Assembly (NCBI GenBank): GCA_913050305.1
Contig: CAJXAS010000014.1
Coordinates: forward strand, 1 to 18,850
Direction: 5' to 3'
DNA: 18,850 nt
Source of the DNA: an uncultured Polaribacter sp.
GTDB taxonomy: Bacteria > Bacteroidota > Bacteroidia > Flavobacteriales > Flavobacteriaceae
The notes beneath the pieces were generated by a model. It saw only the letters and a program-made list of their open reading frames with translations. It was not told the DNA's origin and searched no databases. Each line of letters starts with the position of its first letter. The stretch's first letter is position 1. Made by a program: the position numbers and the translations under genes. Shown here in pieces: positions 1 through 7,761 of this stretch.

Positions 1-416
1 GGTGCATTTATTTCCGGTTTTTGAGAGTTTCCATCATCTACAACAGCATTTAAATAAGTGGTTTCAGATAGAAACTGATTGGTTGTTTCACCTTCTTCAA
101 TAAGCATAATGCCTTCATAACCGACATAACGAGTAATTCCTGCACCAACTAGGATTAATAAAAAAGATGCATGGAACATTAAAACTGGCCATTTCTCTTT
201 TTTATAAAGGCGGTATCTGAATATATTTCCAAAGAAATTAATTACAAAAAAGCCCATAATTGCTTCGAACCACCAAGCATTATAAATTAGTGCTTTAGAG
301 GTTTGTGTACCAAAATCGTTTTCTATGAATGTTGCAATTGCCATGGCAATTGCAAACAAGATAAATAAAACGGCTGTTAATCTTGTAGAATATAGGAAAT
401 CGAATAATTTTTTCAT
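1..416 (-). CDS. Cytochrome c biogenesis protein, ResB/CcsA-type fusion (N-terminal part)
   Basis: The first 138 residues are visible; the gene runs off the left edge. They begin MKKLFDFLYSTRLTAVLF and contain three hydrophobic segments at about residues 12-31, 48-66 and 77-96, with a basic loop (RYRLYKKEK) between the second and third. This arrangement, and the stretch ENDFGTQTSKALIYNAWWFE, match the N-terminal ResB-like region of the roughly 1000-residue CcsA proteins of Bacteroidota, which fuse ResB and CcsA. Such proteins sit in the inner membrane and move haem to the periplasmic side, where it is attached to apocytochrome c. The ATG at 416 is the first in frame and lies 27 bases downstream of a TAAATTTG element. 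The CcsA haem-handling part would lie outside the window, so fusion is inferred from the family, not seen. Confidence 0.85.
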   Translation of the reverse strand, partial: MKKLFDFLYSTRLTAVLFILFAIAMAIATFIENDFGTQTSKALIYNAWWFEAIMGFFVINFFGNIFRYRLYKKEKWPVLMFHASFLLILVGAGITRYVGYEGIMLIEEGETTNQFLSETTYLNAVVDDGNSQKPEINA

Positions 417-443
417 CCTTTCAAAGTAGTTTTTAAACGCTTG

Positions 444-451
444 CAAATTTA
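444..451 (-). promoter_or_regulatory. Candidate Bacteroidota -7 element of the cytochrome c biogenesis gene
   Basis: Read on the minus strand this is TAAATTTG, an exact match to the TAnnTTTG -7 consensus of Bacteroidota, 27 bases before the ATG at 416. There is no TTG at the expected -33 position (TAG is found instead at an 18-base spacing), so the match is one-sided. Confidence 0.4.
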
Positions 452-483
452 AGCATAAAAGGAGGAAAACTATCTAATAGTAC

Positions 484-517
484 CTTATTTTTCTTGTTAA
501 GAACTGTTAAAAATAAG
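484..517. repeat. Inverted repeat between the mutase operon and the cytochrome c biogenesis gene
   Basis: The arms CTTATTTTT (484-492) and AAAAATAAG (509-517) are perfect complements around a 16-base loop. The repeat lies about 40 bases past the stop of the methylmalonyl-CoA mutase large subunit gene. On the minus strand no U-run follows, so it is a poor intrinsic terminator; it may reduce readthrough or be an AT-rich chance repeat. Confidence 0.3.
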
Positions 518-555
518 ACGGTATTTGTATCTGAGTGGCTGGGCTGAATGAGTAT

Positions 556-2619
556 TTATTCTGTAACACTATCAATTAAAATGGTTAGCATATCTATTGC
601 TGCTTGGGCGATTTTTGTTCCAGGACCAAAAACCCCAACAGCACCAGCATCAAACAGGAATTGATAGTCTTGAGCAGGGATTACACCACCCACAATTACC
701 ATTATATCTTCGCGTTCATATCTTTTTAATTCTGCAATAACCTGAGGGACCAATGTTTTATGTCCGGCTGCTAAAGAGGAAACTCCGAGAATATGTACAT
801 CATTTTCTACAGCCTGTTTTGTAGCTTCTTTTGGTGTTTGAAAAAGCGGCCCAATATCTACGTCAAAACCTAAGTCGGCATAGCCAGTTGCTACTACTTT
901 TGCACCTCTATCATGGCCATCTTGTCCTAATTTAGCAATCATAATTCTTGGTCGTCTGCCTTCTAGTTCTGCAAATTTATTTGCAAACTCTTTTGCTTTT
1001 TTAAATAATGGATCTTCTTTTATTTCTTTACTATACACCCCAGATATTGTTTTATGCACTGCTTTATGCCTGCCATATACAAGCTCTAAAGCATCAGATA
1101 TTTCTCCTAATGTAGCTCTATTTTTCGCAGCTGTAACGGCCAAATCTAATAAGTTTTCTTTTCCAGATTGTGCAGCTTTCGTTATGGCCGATAAAGATTC
1201 CTTTACAGCGGTATTATTTCTGTTCGCTTTTAACTCATTTAATCTTTCAATTTGAGAATTTCGAACAGCTTCGTTGTCCACCTCTAAAAAATGTAAGGGG
1301 TCTTCTTTTTCTAACTGATATTTATTTACGCCAACAATTACATCTTGTCCACTGTCTATTTTAGCTTGTTTGATTGCTGCTGCCTCTTCAATTCTCATTT
1401 TCGGAATTCCTTTCTCAATAGCTTTGGTCATTCCGCCTAACTTTTCAACTTCTTGAATTAGTTTCCAAGCTTTATTGGCTATATTTTCGGTGAGTTCTTC
1501 CACATGGTAACTTCCTGCCCAAGGATCTACAGTTTTTGTTATATACGTTTCTTCTTGTAAGTAGATTTGTGTGTTTCTAGCAATTCTAGCAGAAAAGTCT
1601 GTGGGAAGTGCAATCGCTTCATCTAATGCATTTGTGTGCAGACTTTGCGTACCACCAAAAATTGCCGCCATTGCCTCTATTGTTGTTCTTGCAACATTGT
1701 TAAAAGGATCTTGTTCTGTCAAGCTCCAACCACTAGTTTGGCAATGTGTTCTTAGTGCTAAAGATTTTTGGTTTTTAGGGTTGAACTTCTTTACAATTTT
1801 TGCCCACAACATTCTTGCTGCTCTTAATTTGGCTATTTCTGTAAAATGATCCATTCCTATTGCCCAAAAGAAGGACAATCGGGGTGCAAATGAATCAATA
1901 TCCATTCCGGCATCGATACCTTTTCTAATATATTCTAAACCGTCTGCAAGCGTATATGCCAATTCAATTTCTGCAGTGGCACCCGCTTCTTGCATATGAT
2001 AACCAGAAATCGATATTGAATTGTATTTTGGCATCTTATCACTGGTGTATTTAAAAATGTCAGCAATAATCTTCATAGATGGAGCAGGAGGATAGATGTA
2101 AGTATTACGAACCATAAACTCCTTTAATATGTCATTTTGAATGGTTCCTGTTAAGTTTTCTAAAGAGACACCTTGTTCTTGTGCAGCAACGATATAAAAG
2201 GCTAAAATGGGTAAGACAGCACCGTTCATAGTCATAGAAACAGACATTTTGTCTAACGGAATTTCGTCAAATAAAACTTTCATATCTTCTACAGAATCTA
2301 TAGCAACCCCCGCTTTACCTACATCTCCTTGTACGCGTTCATGGTCAGAGTCATAACCTCTATGTGTGGCTAAATCAAAAGCTACAGAGAGTCCTTTTTG
2401 GCCGGCCTCTAAGTTTCTTTTATAAAAAGCATTACTTTCTTCTGCGGTAGAGAAACCTGCATATTGTCTAATTGTCCAAGGTCTTCTAACGTACATTGTA
2501 CTATAAGGTCCTCTTAAATTAGGTGCAATTCCTGCCACAAAATCTTCATGTTTAAAGTTTTGTGGAGTTCCTATCTTAGCACTTTTAAGTTTGATATGTT
2601 CAAATGATTTTCTAGTCAT
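556..2619 (-). CDS. scpA: Methylmalonyl-CoA mutase, large (B12-binding) subunit
   Basis: Catalyses the adenosylcobalamin-dependent interconversion of methylmalonyl-CoA and succinyl-CoA in the cytoplasm, linking propionate, odd-chain fatty acid and branched amino acid breakdown to the TCA cycle. The 687 residues show an N-terminal TIM-barrel catalytic domain, with signatures such as RRPWTIRQYAGFS near residue 45 and RTHCQTSGWSLTEQDPFNN near residue 290. A C-terminal cobalamin-binding domain carries the DxHxxG motif as D567-G-H569-D-R-G572, where H569 should be the lower cobalt ligand, and a downstream GG motif (VIVGGVIP). The length fits the large subunit of the heterodimeric enzyme. Its start overlaps the small subunit gene by 8 bases, so the two should be translationally coupled. 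The symbol mutB is also used for this subunit. Confidence 0.96.
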   Translation of the reverse strand: MTRKSFEHIKLKSAKIGTPQNFKHEDFVAGIAPNLRGPYSTMYVRRPWTIRQYAGFSTAEESNAFYKRNLEAGQKGLSVAFDLATHRGYDSDHERVQGDVGKAGVAIDSVEDMKVLFDEIPLDKMSVSMTMNGAVLPILAFYIVAAQEQGVSLENLTGTIQNDILKEFMVRNTYIYPPAPSMKIIADIFKYTSDKMPKYNSISISGYHMQEAGATAEIELAYTLADGLEYIRKGIDAGMDIDSFAPRLSFFWAIGMDHFTEIAKLRAARMLWAKIVKKFNPKNQKSLALRTHCQTSGWSLTEQDPFNNVARTTIEAMAAIFGGTQSLHTNALDEAIALPTDFSARIARNTQIYLQEETYITKTVDPWAGSYHVEELTENIANKAWKLIQEVEKLGGMTKAIEKGIPKMRIEEAAAIKQAKIDSGQDVIVGVNKYQLEKEDPLHFLEVDNEAVRNSQIERLNELKANRNNTAVKESLSAITKAAQSGKENLLDLAVTAAKNRATLGEISDALELVYGRHKAVHKTISGVYSKEIKEDPLFKKAKEFANKFAELEGRRPRIMIAKLGQDGHDRGAKVVATGYADLGFDVDIGPLFQTPKEATKQAVENDVHILGVSSLAAGHKTLVPQVIAELKRYEREDIMVIVGGVIPAQDYQFLFDAGAVGVFGPGTKIAQAAIDMLTILIDSVTE

Positions 2620-3967
2620 TTTCTTTTTCTAACCGTTCTTTTTCTATGATTTCAGAAAGACGTTTTCTGTTAATTGGGACAATTAAAGTCTTTATATTTC
2701 TTTGTTTTATAAAAGGGTATAAGTCCAACTCATTTTTCATGATATCATTTTTATTGGGTTGCATATTGGTGCCCAATAAAATAATCTTTTTAGCATGGAA
2801 GTCTTCTTCCTCCTTAGCAACATTTTCTGCTATTTTCTTTTGAATAATTCCCGCCTTTAATTGTTTTAAAAATCCCCCGCCTTTTTCTATTTGTTTAAAT
2901 AGGCTCAATGCTTTTTCTGCTAATTGGTGGGTAATTGACTCTATATAGTAAGTGCCATCAGCAAAATTTTGCGCTTCTTGTAAATAACTTTCCTGTTGTA
3001 AAATTAAAAGTTGATTTCTTGCAATTCGTTCACCAAATTCATTTGATTTATGGTACATAGCATCGTACGATATAGAAGAAACCGTATTGGATCCTCCTAA
3101 TATAGCACTCATATACTCAGTTGTTGTTCTAAGCATATTTACATTATAGTCGTACAGTGTTTTATTTCTTAGACTGGGCTGCGTAAAAATATGTACTTCA
3201 CTATTTTCTTGACCATATTCATTTAATAGCGTTCTCCATAAAATTCTAAATGCCCTTAATTTTGCTATTTCAAAAAAGTAATTGCTACCCGCAGAAAATG
3301 TAAAGTGAATTTTGTCTGCTATGTCTTTTCCAAAATAATTTAAATACTCGTTTGCATGGGCTAAAGTATAGGCTAATTCTTGCACAATGGTAGCGCCAGC
3401 GTTTTGATATAAGTCACTAGAGACCGAAACACAATTTTTATTGGATTTAAGAATAAGATCCAATTGTCTAAAATCTTCATTTAAATTGATGAACCAATTT
3501 CCGTTTTCTGCCAAATTCCCAATAATATCTAATTGGATAAATGTCTTATTCGGATTTATGGATTTGGATAATTCAACTAAAAATACGGAAGGTAAAAACT
3601 GAAATCTAAAATATATTAGAATTGTATTGATATCAATATTTTGCAATAATAAACTGCAATTAAAAGGTTTTTTACTAATAAATTGAATTGACGTTGCCCC
3701 TCTCCTTAAAGCATCAAGAGCTAAGGAATTTGCTATTTTCTCGTTATCAATGAAAATAGTTTGACAAATATTAAAGCCTTTTTTTGGTAGATCTAGTTTT
3801 GTGTTTGTTCTGTCTTCTTTTGAGTAAAAAGGTTTTACTGTAATACCTTCATTAGTTTTCCAAAGCAAAGTTTCATTATAATCTGCACCCTTTAAGTCTG
3901 CTTGAATTTTTTGCTTCCAAGCAGCTGATGATGTTCCTATAAATTCATTAAACAGAAATGTATTCAT
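2612..3967 (-). CDS. mutA: Methylmalonyl-CoA mutase, small subunit
   Basis: Non-catalytic partner of the large subunit just downstream; together they form the heterodimeric adenosylcobalamin-dependent mutase. The 451 residues resemble the TIM-barrel half of the large subunit: compare the region around DLYQNAGATIVQELAYTLA with the large subunit's GYHMQEAGATAEIELAYTLA, and ERIARNQLLILQQESYL with ARIARNTQIYLQEETYI. The DxHxxG cobalamin motif is absent. Small subunits in other bacteria are often over 600 residues because they retain a degenerate B12-binding domain; the short form here appears usual for flavobacteria. The start codon overlaps the stop of the preceding FtsB-like gene in a TAATG arrangement at 3967-3969, and its end overlaps the large subunit gene by 8 bases. 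Confidence 0.92.
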   Translation of the reverse strand: MNTFLFNEFIGTSSAAWKQKIQADLKGADYNETLLWKTNEGITVKPFYSKEDRTNTKLDLPKKGFNICQTIFIDNEKIANSLALDALRRGATSIQFISKKPFNCSLLLQNIDINTILIYFRFQFLPSVFLVELSKSINPNKTFIQLDIIGNLAENGNWFINLNEDFRQLDLILKSNKNCVSVSSDLYQNAGATIVQELAYTLAHANEYLNYFGKDIADKIHFTFSAGSNYFFEIAKLRAFRILWRTLLNEYGQENSEVHIFTQPSLRNKTLYDYNVNMLRTTTEYMSAILGGSNTVSSISYDAMYHKSNEFGERIARNQLLILQQESYLQEAQNFADGTYYIESITHQLAEKALSLFKQIEKGGGFLKQLKAGIIQKKIAENVAKEEEDFHAKKIILLGTNMQPNKNDIMKNELDLYPFIKQRNIKTLIVPINRKRLSEIIEKERLEKEND

Positions 3968-4284
3968 TACTTTTTTATGGTATCAAATTCTATAATATAA
4001 ATATCTTCATTTTCTTTTTTCATTAAGTACTGCTCTCTTGCAAAACGCTCTAGTTGAAGAGAATCATTTAGTTTCATGATGGTGGCTTTATCTTCGGCTA
4101 TTTTAGTTTTATAAAAAGATACGGTACTCTCTAAATCTTTAATTTCTCTATTAAATTTTCTATGAACCAAATAAGAATTCTCGTCAACAAACAACATCCA
4201 GATTAAGAAAGGAATAAAAATTAAAACAAAAATATTTGTCAAAACTTTAAATACTTTATTGTTTTTCAGAGTATTAATGGTCAT
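3967..4284 (-). CDS. FtsB/DivIC-family cell division protein
   Basis: Small bitopic membrane protein of 105 residues with the build of FtsB/DivIC (septum formation initiator), which bridges early and late divisome proteins through a periplasmic coiled coil. It has a short basic cytoplasmic N-terminus (about residues 1-13), one hydrophobic segment (about 14-33, VLTNIFVLIFIPFLIWMLFV), then a charged heptad-like region to about residue 75. The ending LERFAREQYLMKKENEDIYI matches the family motif after the coiled coil. It lies 3 bases after udk and shares one base with the mutase small subunit gene, so it is translated from the same mRNA, although the functions look unrelated. No enzymatic residues are expected. 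FtsL is an alternative, but the REQYLMKKENED motif favours FtsB/DivIC. Confidence 0.85.
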   Translation of the reverse strand: MTINTLKNNKVFKVLTNIFVLIFIPFLIWMLFVDENSYLVHRKFNREIKDLESTVSFYKTKIAEDKATIMKLNDSLQLERFAREQYLMKKENEDIYIIEFDTIKK

Positions 4285-4287
4285 ATG

Positions 4288-4893
4288 CTATAAACGTTCA
4301 TTAATAACTGTTCTAACAATATCTATGGCAACATTATTATATCTATCATTAGGTATAATTAAATCTGCAAAGTTTTTTGTAGGTTCTATAAATTCTTGAT
4401 GCATAGGTTTTAAGGTAGTCTGATATCTGCTTAAAACTTCATCCATATCTCTTCCTCTTTCTGTGATATCTCTTTTTAACCTTCGAATTAAGCGCTCGTC
4501 TGTCTCTGCGTGTACAAATATTTTAATATCAAATAAATCTCTTAATTCCTTATTATTTAGGATCAATATCCCTTCAACAATTACTACTTTTCTTGGATGT
4601 GTCTTAATAGTATCTTTTGTTCTATTGTGAGTTACAAAAGAATATACCGGCTGATCTATAGTATTTCCAGCTTTGAGTGCTTTTAAATGGTCAATAATTA
4701 GATTAAAATCGATAGCTCTTGGATGATCAAAATTAATTTCAGCTCTTTCTTCATAAGGCATATTGTCTGTAGCATTATAGTAAGAGTCTTGAGAAATTAC
4801 GCATACCTCATCTGTAGGTAATTGTTTAATAATTTGATTTACAACTGTTGTCTTTCCACTACCAGTTCCGCCTGCAATTCCAATAATTAGCAT
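4288..4893 (-). CDS. udk: Uridine kinase
   Basis: Phosphorylates uridine and cytidine to UMP and CMP in the cytoplasmic pyrimidine salvage pathway. The 201 residues begin with a Walker A loop GGTGSGKT at residues 8-15. SQDSYYNATDNMPYEERAEINFDHPRA-type nucleoside-binding sequence follows around residues 34-60, then VVIVEGILIL (about 103-112) for the Walker B strand and the lid arginines RLIRRLKRDITERGRD (about 133-148). The length is normal for the family (about 205-210). It is the first gene of the udk-ftsB-mutA-scpA unit; a TACCTTTA element lies about 39 bases upstream of its start. Phosphoribulokinase belongs to the same superfamily but is excluded by the uridine kinase nucleoside pocket sequence and by context. 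Confidence 0.94.
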   Translation of the reverse strand: MLIIGIAGGTGSGKTTVVNQIIKQLPTDEVCVISQDSYYNATDNMPYEERAEINFDHPRAIDFNLIIDHLKALKAGNTIDQPVYSFVTHNRTKDTIKTHPRKVVIVEGILILNNKELRDLFDIKIFVHAETDERLIRRLKRDITERGRDMDEVLSRYQTTLKPMHQEFIEPTKNFADLIIPNDRYNNVAIDIVRTVINERL

Positions 4894-4931
4894 AAAAAAA
4901 TATGATTTTGTTAAAGTTTTAACCTTAAAAG

Positions 4932-4939
4932 TAAAGGTA
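4932..4939 (-). promoter_or_regulatory. Candidate -7 element upstream of udk
   Basis: On the minus strand it reads TACCTTTA, one mismatch from TAnnTTTG, 38 bases before the udk ATG. No TTG is found at the normal -33 distance. The surrounding 200-base gap (4894-5080) is very AT-rich and shows no open reading frame longer than about 14 codons. Confidence 0.3.
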
Positions 4940-5080
4940 TTATAAAAATATATATTTACGGACTATCTCAGTTTTTTTTAGGATTCAATTTTATGAGGCT
5001 TGAAACCGCCATAATTGTGATTTTCTATGTGTATGGTCTTCCTACTAACTTAAATTTCCGGATTACTACATAAAAATAAA

Positions 5081-5110
5081 AAAGCTTCAAAAATAAATTT
5101 TTGAAGCTTT
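5081..5110 (-). terminator. Intrinsic terminator downstream of tRNA-Thr
   Basis: A perfect 13-base-pair stem (5081-5093 with 5098-5110; core AAAGCTTCAAAAA / TTTTTGAAGCTTT) closes on a 4-base loop. On the minus strand it is followed by TTTATTTTTA. It starts 10 bases past the tRNA 3' end and separates the tRNA from udk. The stem could also act on the plus strand, but no plus-strand gene is present. Confidence 0.8.
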
Positions 5111-5120
5111 AAATAAATTG

Positions 5121-5194
5121 AGCCGATGGAGGGACTCGAACCCACGACCTGCTGATTACAAATCAGCTGCTCTAGCCAGCTGAGCTACATCGGC
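5121..5194 (-). tRNA. tRNA-Thr (anticodon TGT)
   Basis: The 74-base cloverleaf reads on the minus strand from GCCGATG (acceptor 5' arm) to CATCGGC plus discriminator T, with 7 paired acceptor bases. The D-arm region has GCTCAGCTGGCTAGAGC. The anticodon stem GCTGA/TCAGC encloses the loop TTTGTAA, giving anticodon TGT (plus-strand bases 5158-5160), which reads threonine ACN codons. The T-arm carries GGTTCGAGTCC. The 3' CCA is not encoded. It stands alone as a single-gene unit between the photolyase cluster and udk. Confidence 0.97.
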
Positions 5195-5210
5195 TTTTGT
5201 TTTCGGTTGG

Positions 5211-5237
5211 CAAATAAAATAAAAATTGGGAACACAA
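5211..5237 (-). promoter_or_regulatory. Candidate promoter of tRNA-Thr
   Basis: On the minus strand a TTG (5235-5237) is followed after 16 bases by TTTATTTG (5211-5218), one mismatch from the Bacteroidota TAnnTTTG -7 element, ending 16 bases before the tRNA 5' end. The rest of the gap 5238-5347 shows no gene or convincing terminator for the photolyase transcript. Confidence 0.4.
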
Positions 5238-5347
5238 CCTAACTAAAAATGTTATTTTTTCACCTAGTTTATGTAAGTGCCTTATTTGTAATATTTTGCT
5301 TAAAATTTTAAAAGGACGTATTGATTAGTAGAATTAAAAGTAGATTC

Positions 5348-6652
5348 TTAATTTAAAGCTTCTTTATATGTTGCGAGGCACCTTTCTCTTGCTTCTTTAT
5401 GATCTACCATTTCTTTAGGGTATGTAAATTCTTGAAAATCGGGCACCCATTTTTTAATATAGGCTAGGTCGTTATCAAATTTTTTAATTTGAGTTGTAGG
5501 ATTAAAGATTCTAAAATAAGGTGCTGCATCTACACCAGAGCCTGCAACCCATTGCCAATTTCCTATGTTACTGGCCATTTCGTAGTCATGTAATTTTTCC
5601 GCAAAATATGCTTCTCCCCATCGCCAGTCTATTAATAAGTGCTTGCATAAAAAACTACCCACTAACATTCTAATTCTATTGTGCATAAAACCAGTTTCAT
5701 TTAGTTGGCGCATTCCAGCGTCAACTAAAGGGTATCCTGTCTCTCCGTTGCACCATTTGAGGAATTCAGCTTCATTATTGCGCCATTCAATTCTGTCGTA
5801 TTTTGCTTTAAAAGATTTTTTTGAGGTATGCGGGAAATGCCATAAAATTTGCATGAAAAATTCGCGCCAAATTAGTTCTTGCCAAAAAATCTCATTTTTT
5901 TCTGTAATAGCTTTTTCTATCATCTTACGAATACTAACGGTGCCAAAACGTAAATGTGGTCCTAGTTTAGAGGTAGAGTCCTGAGCAGGAAAGTTTCGTG
6001 TATCTTCATAATTTTGAATAAGAGAAGGTGTGACTATATGCTTTTTTATTTTTTGCTTCGATTTTATAAAGCCAATATCAGATAAACTTAAATTTGGTAG
6101 TTCTTTATTCTGTATTAGGTTCTTTAAGAATGAACTGGTGTAATAAAAATCTAAAGTGTATGTTTTGAATTGCTCCTTCCAAACCTTCATGTAGGGTGTG
6201 TATACTACATAAGGTAAACCATCTTTTTTAGTAACCTCATTTTGTTCAAAAATTACTTGATCTTTAAATGTTTTAAATTTAATATTATTATCATTTAATA
6301 ATTGTTGAATTTTATCATCTCTCTCTTTAGCATAGGGTTCATAATCTCTATTTGTAAATACGGTATCGATATTATATTTTTCTAATAGATTTTTGTATAC
6401 AGCTGTTGGCTCCCCATGATACATGGCAATACTGCTAGTATTTTTATCTTCTAATTTAGTACGCATTTTTTGAAGCGTCTCATAGATAAAAGTAATTCTA
6501 GCATCGTCTTTAGGAAGCTTCTTTAAAATTTCTTCATCAAAAATAAAGATAGGAAGCACAGGGTGTTCACTTTTAAGAGCATTGTAGAATCCAACATTAT
6601 CATCTAATCTTAAATCTCTGCGAAACCAAAAAATATTTACAGTATCCTTCAT
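5348..6652 (-). CDS. phrB: Deoxyribodipyrimidine photolyase, class I CPD type
   Basis: Uses blue or near-UV light and reduced FAD to split cyclobutane pyrimidine dimers in DNA. In the 434 residues the N-terminal antenna-binding Rossmann domain begins NIFWFRRDLRLDDN. The C-terminal helical FAD domain carries FWQELIWREFF (equivalents of E. coli E274 and W277), GYPLVDAGMRQL, and ASNIGNWQWVAGSGVDAAPY. In the last motif N362 matches E. coli N378 and W366 matches W382. All three electron-transfer tryptophans can be placed (FLKW, LIDWRWGE, NWQW). I start at the ATG at 6652, not the upstream one at 6670: the conserved domain starts right after it, and it sits one base past the SRPBCC gene's stop. It is the last gene of the light-response cluster. 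The antenna (MTHF or a deazaflavin) cannot be told from sequence alone. Confidence 0.93.
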   Translation of the reverse strand: MKDTVNIFWFRRDLRLDDNVGFYNALKSEHPVLPIFIFDEEILKKLPKDDARITFIYETLQKMRTKLEDKNTSSIAMYHGEPTAVYKNLLEKYNIDTVFTNRDYEPYAKERDDKIQQLLNDNNIKFKTFKDQVIFEQNEVTKKDGLPYVVYTPYMKVWKEQFKTYTLDFYYTSSFLKNLIQNKELPNLSLSDIGFIKSKQKIKKHIVTPSLIQNYEDTRNFPAQDSTSKLGPHLRFGTVSIRKMIEKAITEKNEIFWQELIWREFFMQILWHFPHTSKKSFKAKYDRIEWRNNEAEFLKWCNGETGYPLVDAGMRQLNETGFMHNRIRMLVGSFLCKHLLIDWRWGEAYFAEKLHDYEMASNIGNWQWVAGSGVDAAPYFRIFNPTTQIKKFDNDLAYIKKWVPDFQEFTYPKEMVDHKEARERCLATYKEALN

Positions 6653-6653
6653 T

Positions 6654-7118
6654 TTATTTAATTTTACCAAAAAGTGCTAGTAATTTTTCTTGCCTATAAT
6701 TAAAAATTTCTTCTAATTTTGGTTTTACTAAAAAAGGGTGCACCATTTGACCCAGAATTCCTAAAGGAATTTTATAATCTATAATATCTTCTAATTCTAC
6801 TCCACCTTCTATTTCTTTTACAAAATGCTTGTGATGCCAAAGCGCATAGGGTCCGTACATTTGCACGTCTACAAAGTATTTTTTTTCTTCTATATGCGTA
6901 ATTTCAGAGATCCATTTTGTTTTAATACCTAAAAGCGGTGTCACATTATATTGAATTATTTGCCCTGTGTATAATGGTCTATCTATTTTAGAAAGAATAT
7001 TAAAACTCATGTAATCTGGTGTAATGATACTAAGGTTTTTAGGGTTAGATAAAAACTCCCAAGCTTTATCCAATGAAATAGGTAGCTGTTGTTTCTTGTG
7101 AAGTGTGTATATTTTCAT
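6654..7118 (-). CDS. SRPBCC (START/Bet v1-like) family protein
   Basis: A 154-residue protein with the fold signature of SRPBCC hydrophobic-ligand-binding proteins. The N-terminal strand YTLHKKQQLPISLDKAWEFL is followed by SNPKNLSIITPDYMSF, a layout common to the polyketide-cyclase-like subgroup. The middle KTKWISEITHIEEKKYFVDV and YGPYALWHHKHFVKE correspond to the sheet lining the cavity, and the C-terminal helix is LEEIFNYRQEKLLALFG. No signal peptide or membrane segment is seen, so it is probably cytoplasmic. Its ligand is unknown. It lies one base after tspO and one base before phrB. Similar proteins are commonly encoded beside photolyases, so a role with a light-linked lipid, pigment or cofactor is a guess from context only. 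Confidence 0.82.
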   Translation of the reverse strand: MKIYTLHKKQQLPISLDKAWEFLSNPKNLSIITPDYMSFNILSKIDRPLYTGQIIQYNVTPLLGIKTKWISEITHIEEKKYFVDVQMYGPYALWHHKHFVKEIEGGVELEDIIDYKIPLGILGQMVHPFLVKPKLEEIFNYRQEKLLALFGKIK

Positions 7119-7119
7119 T

Positions 7120-7581
7120 TTAATTATGGACTAGAATATAGAGGTTTAAAGAAGTTGCTATACATAGCCAAAGCATGTAAGGTAGCAACAAGTATTTGTA
7201 ATTATCTACTCCACTGCTGAGTTTGAAAAAATAAACAAATAAAAGTGAAGTCAATAAGAGAATATTTATAAGCGCAAATAATACAAGGTGTTGATTAAAG
7301 AAAATAAAATTCCAGCTAACATTGAGTACAAATTGAATTAGAAAAATAGTACGATTTTTACTTGTGTTATCTTTTGTGAAAAGTTTTCCTAAATAAATAG
7401 AAAAGCAAATCATAATAAATGTCCAAGCAATGCCAAAAACAAAACCAGGTGGTGTCCAAGGAGCTTGGTGTAAATTTGTATACCAATTAGAAAGTGGGCC
7501 ATTATTCATTAGCCAACTTCCGATTGCTAAGCCACCAAAGTTTAAAGCTAGAAATAATAGCGTTAATTTTAATTGTTTCAT
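7120..7581 (-). CDS. tspO: TspO/MBR family tryptophan-rich membrane protein
   Basis: An integral inner-membrane protein of 153 residues. Five hydrophobic segments lie at about 5-23, 46-66, 79-98, 100-119 and 130-150, the standard five-helix TspO bundle. Family signatures are visible: WYTNLHQAPWTPPGFVFGIAW (33-53), NVSWNFIFF (87-95) and LPYMLWLCIATSLNLYI (133-149). TspO proteins bind porphyrins and, in photosynthetic bacteria, tune light- and oxygen-dependent gene expression; some degrade protoporphyrin IX photo-oxidatively. It is spaced one base from the SRPBCC gene and two bases from the Lacal_2735-like gene. The placement among photolyases suggests a part in handling photosensitising porphyrins, an inference from context. 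Confidence 0.92.
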   Translation of the reverse strand: MKQLKLTLLFLALNFGGLAIGSWLMNNGPLSNWYTNLHQAPWTPPGFVFGIAWTFIMICFSIYLGKLFTKDNTSKNRTIFLIQFVLNVSWNFIFFNQHLVLFALINILLLTSLLFVYFFKLSSGVDNYKYLLLPYMLWLCIATSLNLYILVHN

Positions 7582-7583
7582 TC

Positions 7584-7757
7584 TTATTCCCCTGCTTTTA
7601 AAGCATCAATTTTCTTAAGGATATCATCTGCTTCTTTATATTTAGAATCGCTATCGGTTCTATTTATAGATTGCAACTTATATGCCTCTTCCATTACTTT
7701 TTTGTACTTATCTTGAAGTTTGTCTGCTTCAGATTTTTTCTTAAAGATTCCGAACAT
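7584..7757 (-). CDS. Lacal_2735 family small protein
   Basis: A 57-residue reading frame starting MFGIFKKKSEADKLQDKYKK and ending DDILKKIDALKAGE, closed by TAA at 7584-7586. It is strongly charged, has no cysteine or membrane segment, and is predicted mostly helical. The MFGIFKKKSE start and the DILKKID end match the small flavobacterial family named Lacal_2735, whose function is unknown. The frame lies two bases before tspO and four bases after the glutathione peroxidase stop, so it fills the only gap there exactly and is very likely translated. Confidence 0.85.
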   Translation of the reverse strand: MFGIFKKKSEADKLQDKYKKVMEEAYKLQSINRTDSDSKYKEADDILKKIDALKAGE

Positions 7758-7761
7758 AGTT

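Noticed and set aside
1571..1849. Plus-strand open frame of 92 codons opposite the mutase large subunit gene
   Set aside because: It lies entirely inside a well conserved minus-strand gene, has no recognisable domain and is a mirror frame of the mutase codons.
5238..5347. Terminator after phrB
   Set aside because: The short palindrome TTAAAATTTTAA and a 5-base AGAAT/ATTCT pair lack the stem strength and U-tract of an intrinsic terminator.
6653..6670. Upstream ATG that would extend the CPD photolyase by 6 residues
   Set aside because: It lies inside the SRPBCC gene, and the conserved photolyase start follows directly after the ATG at 6652.
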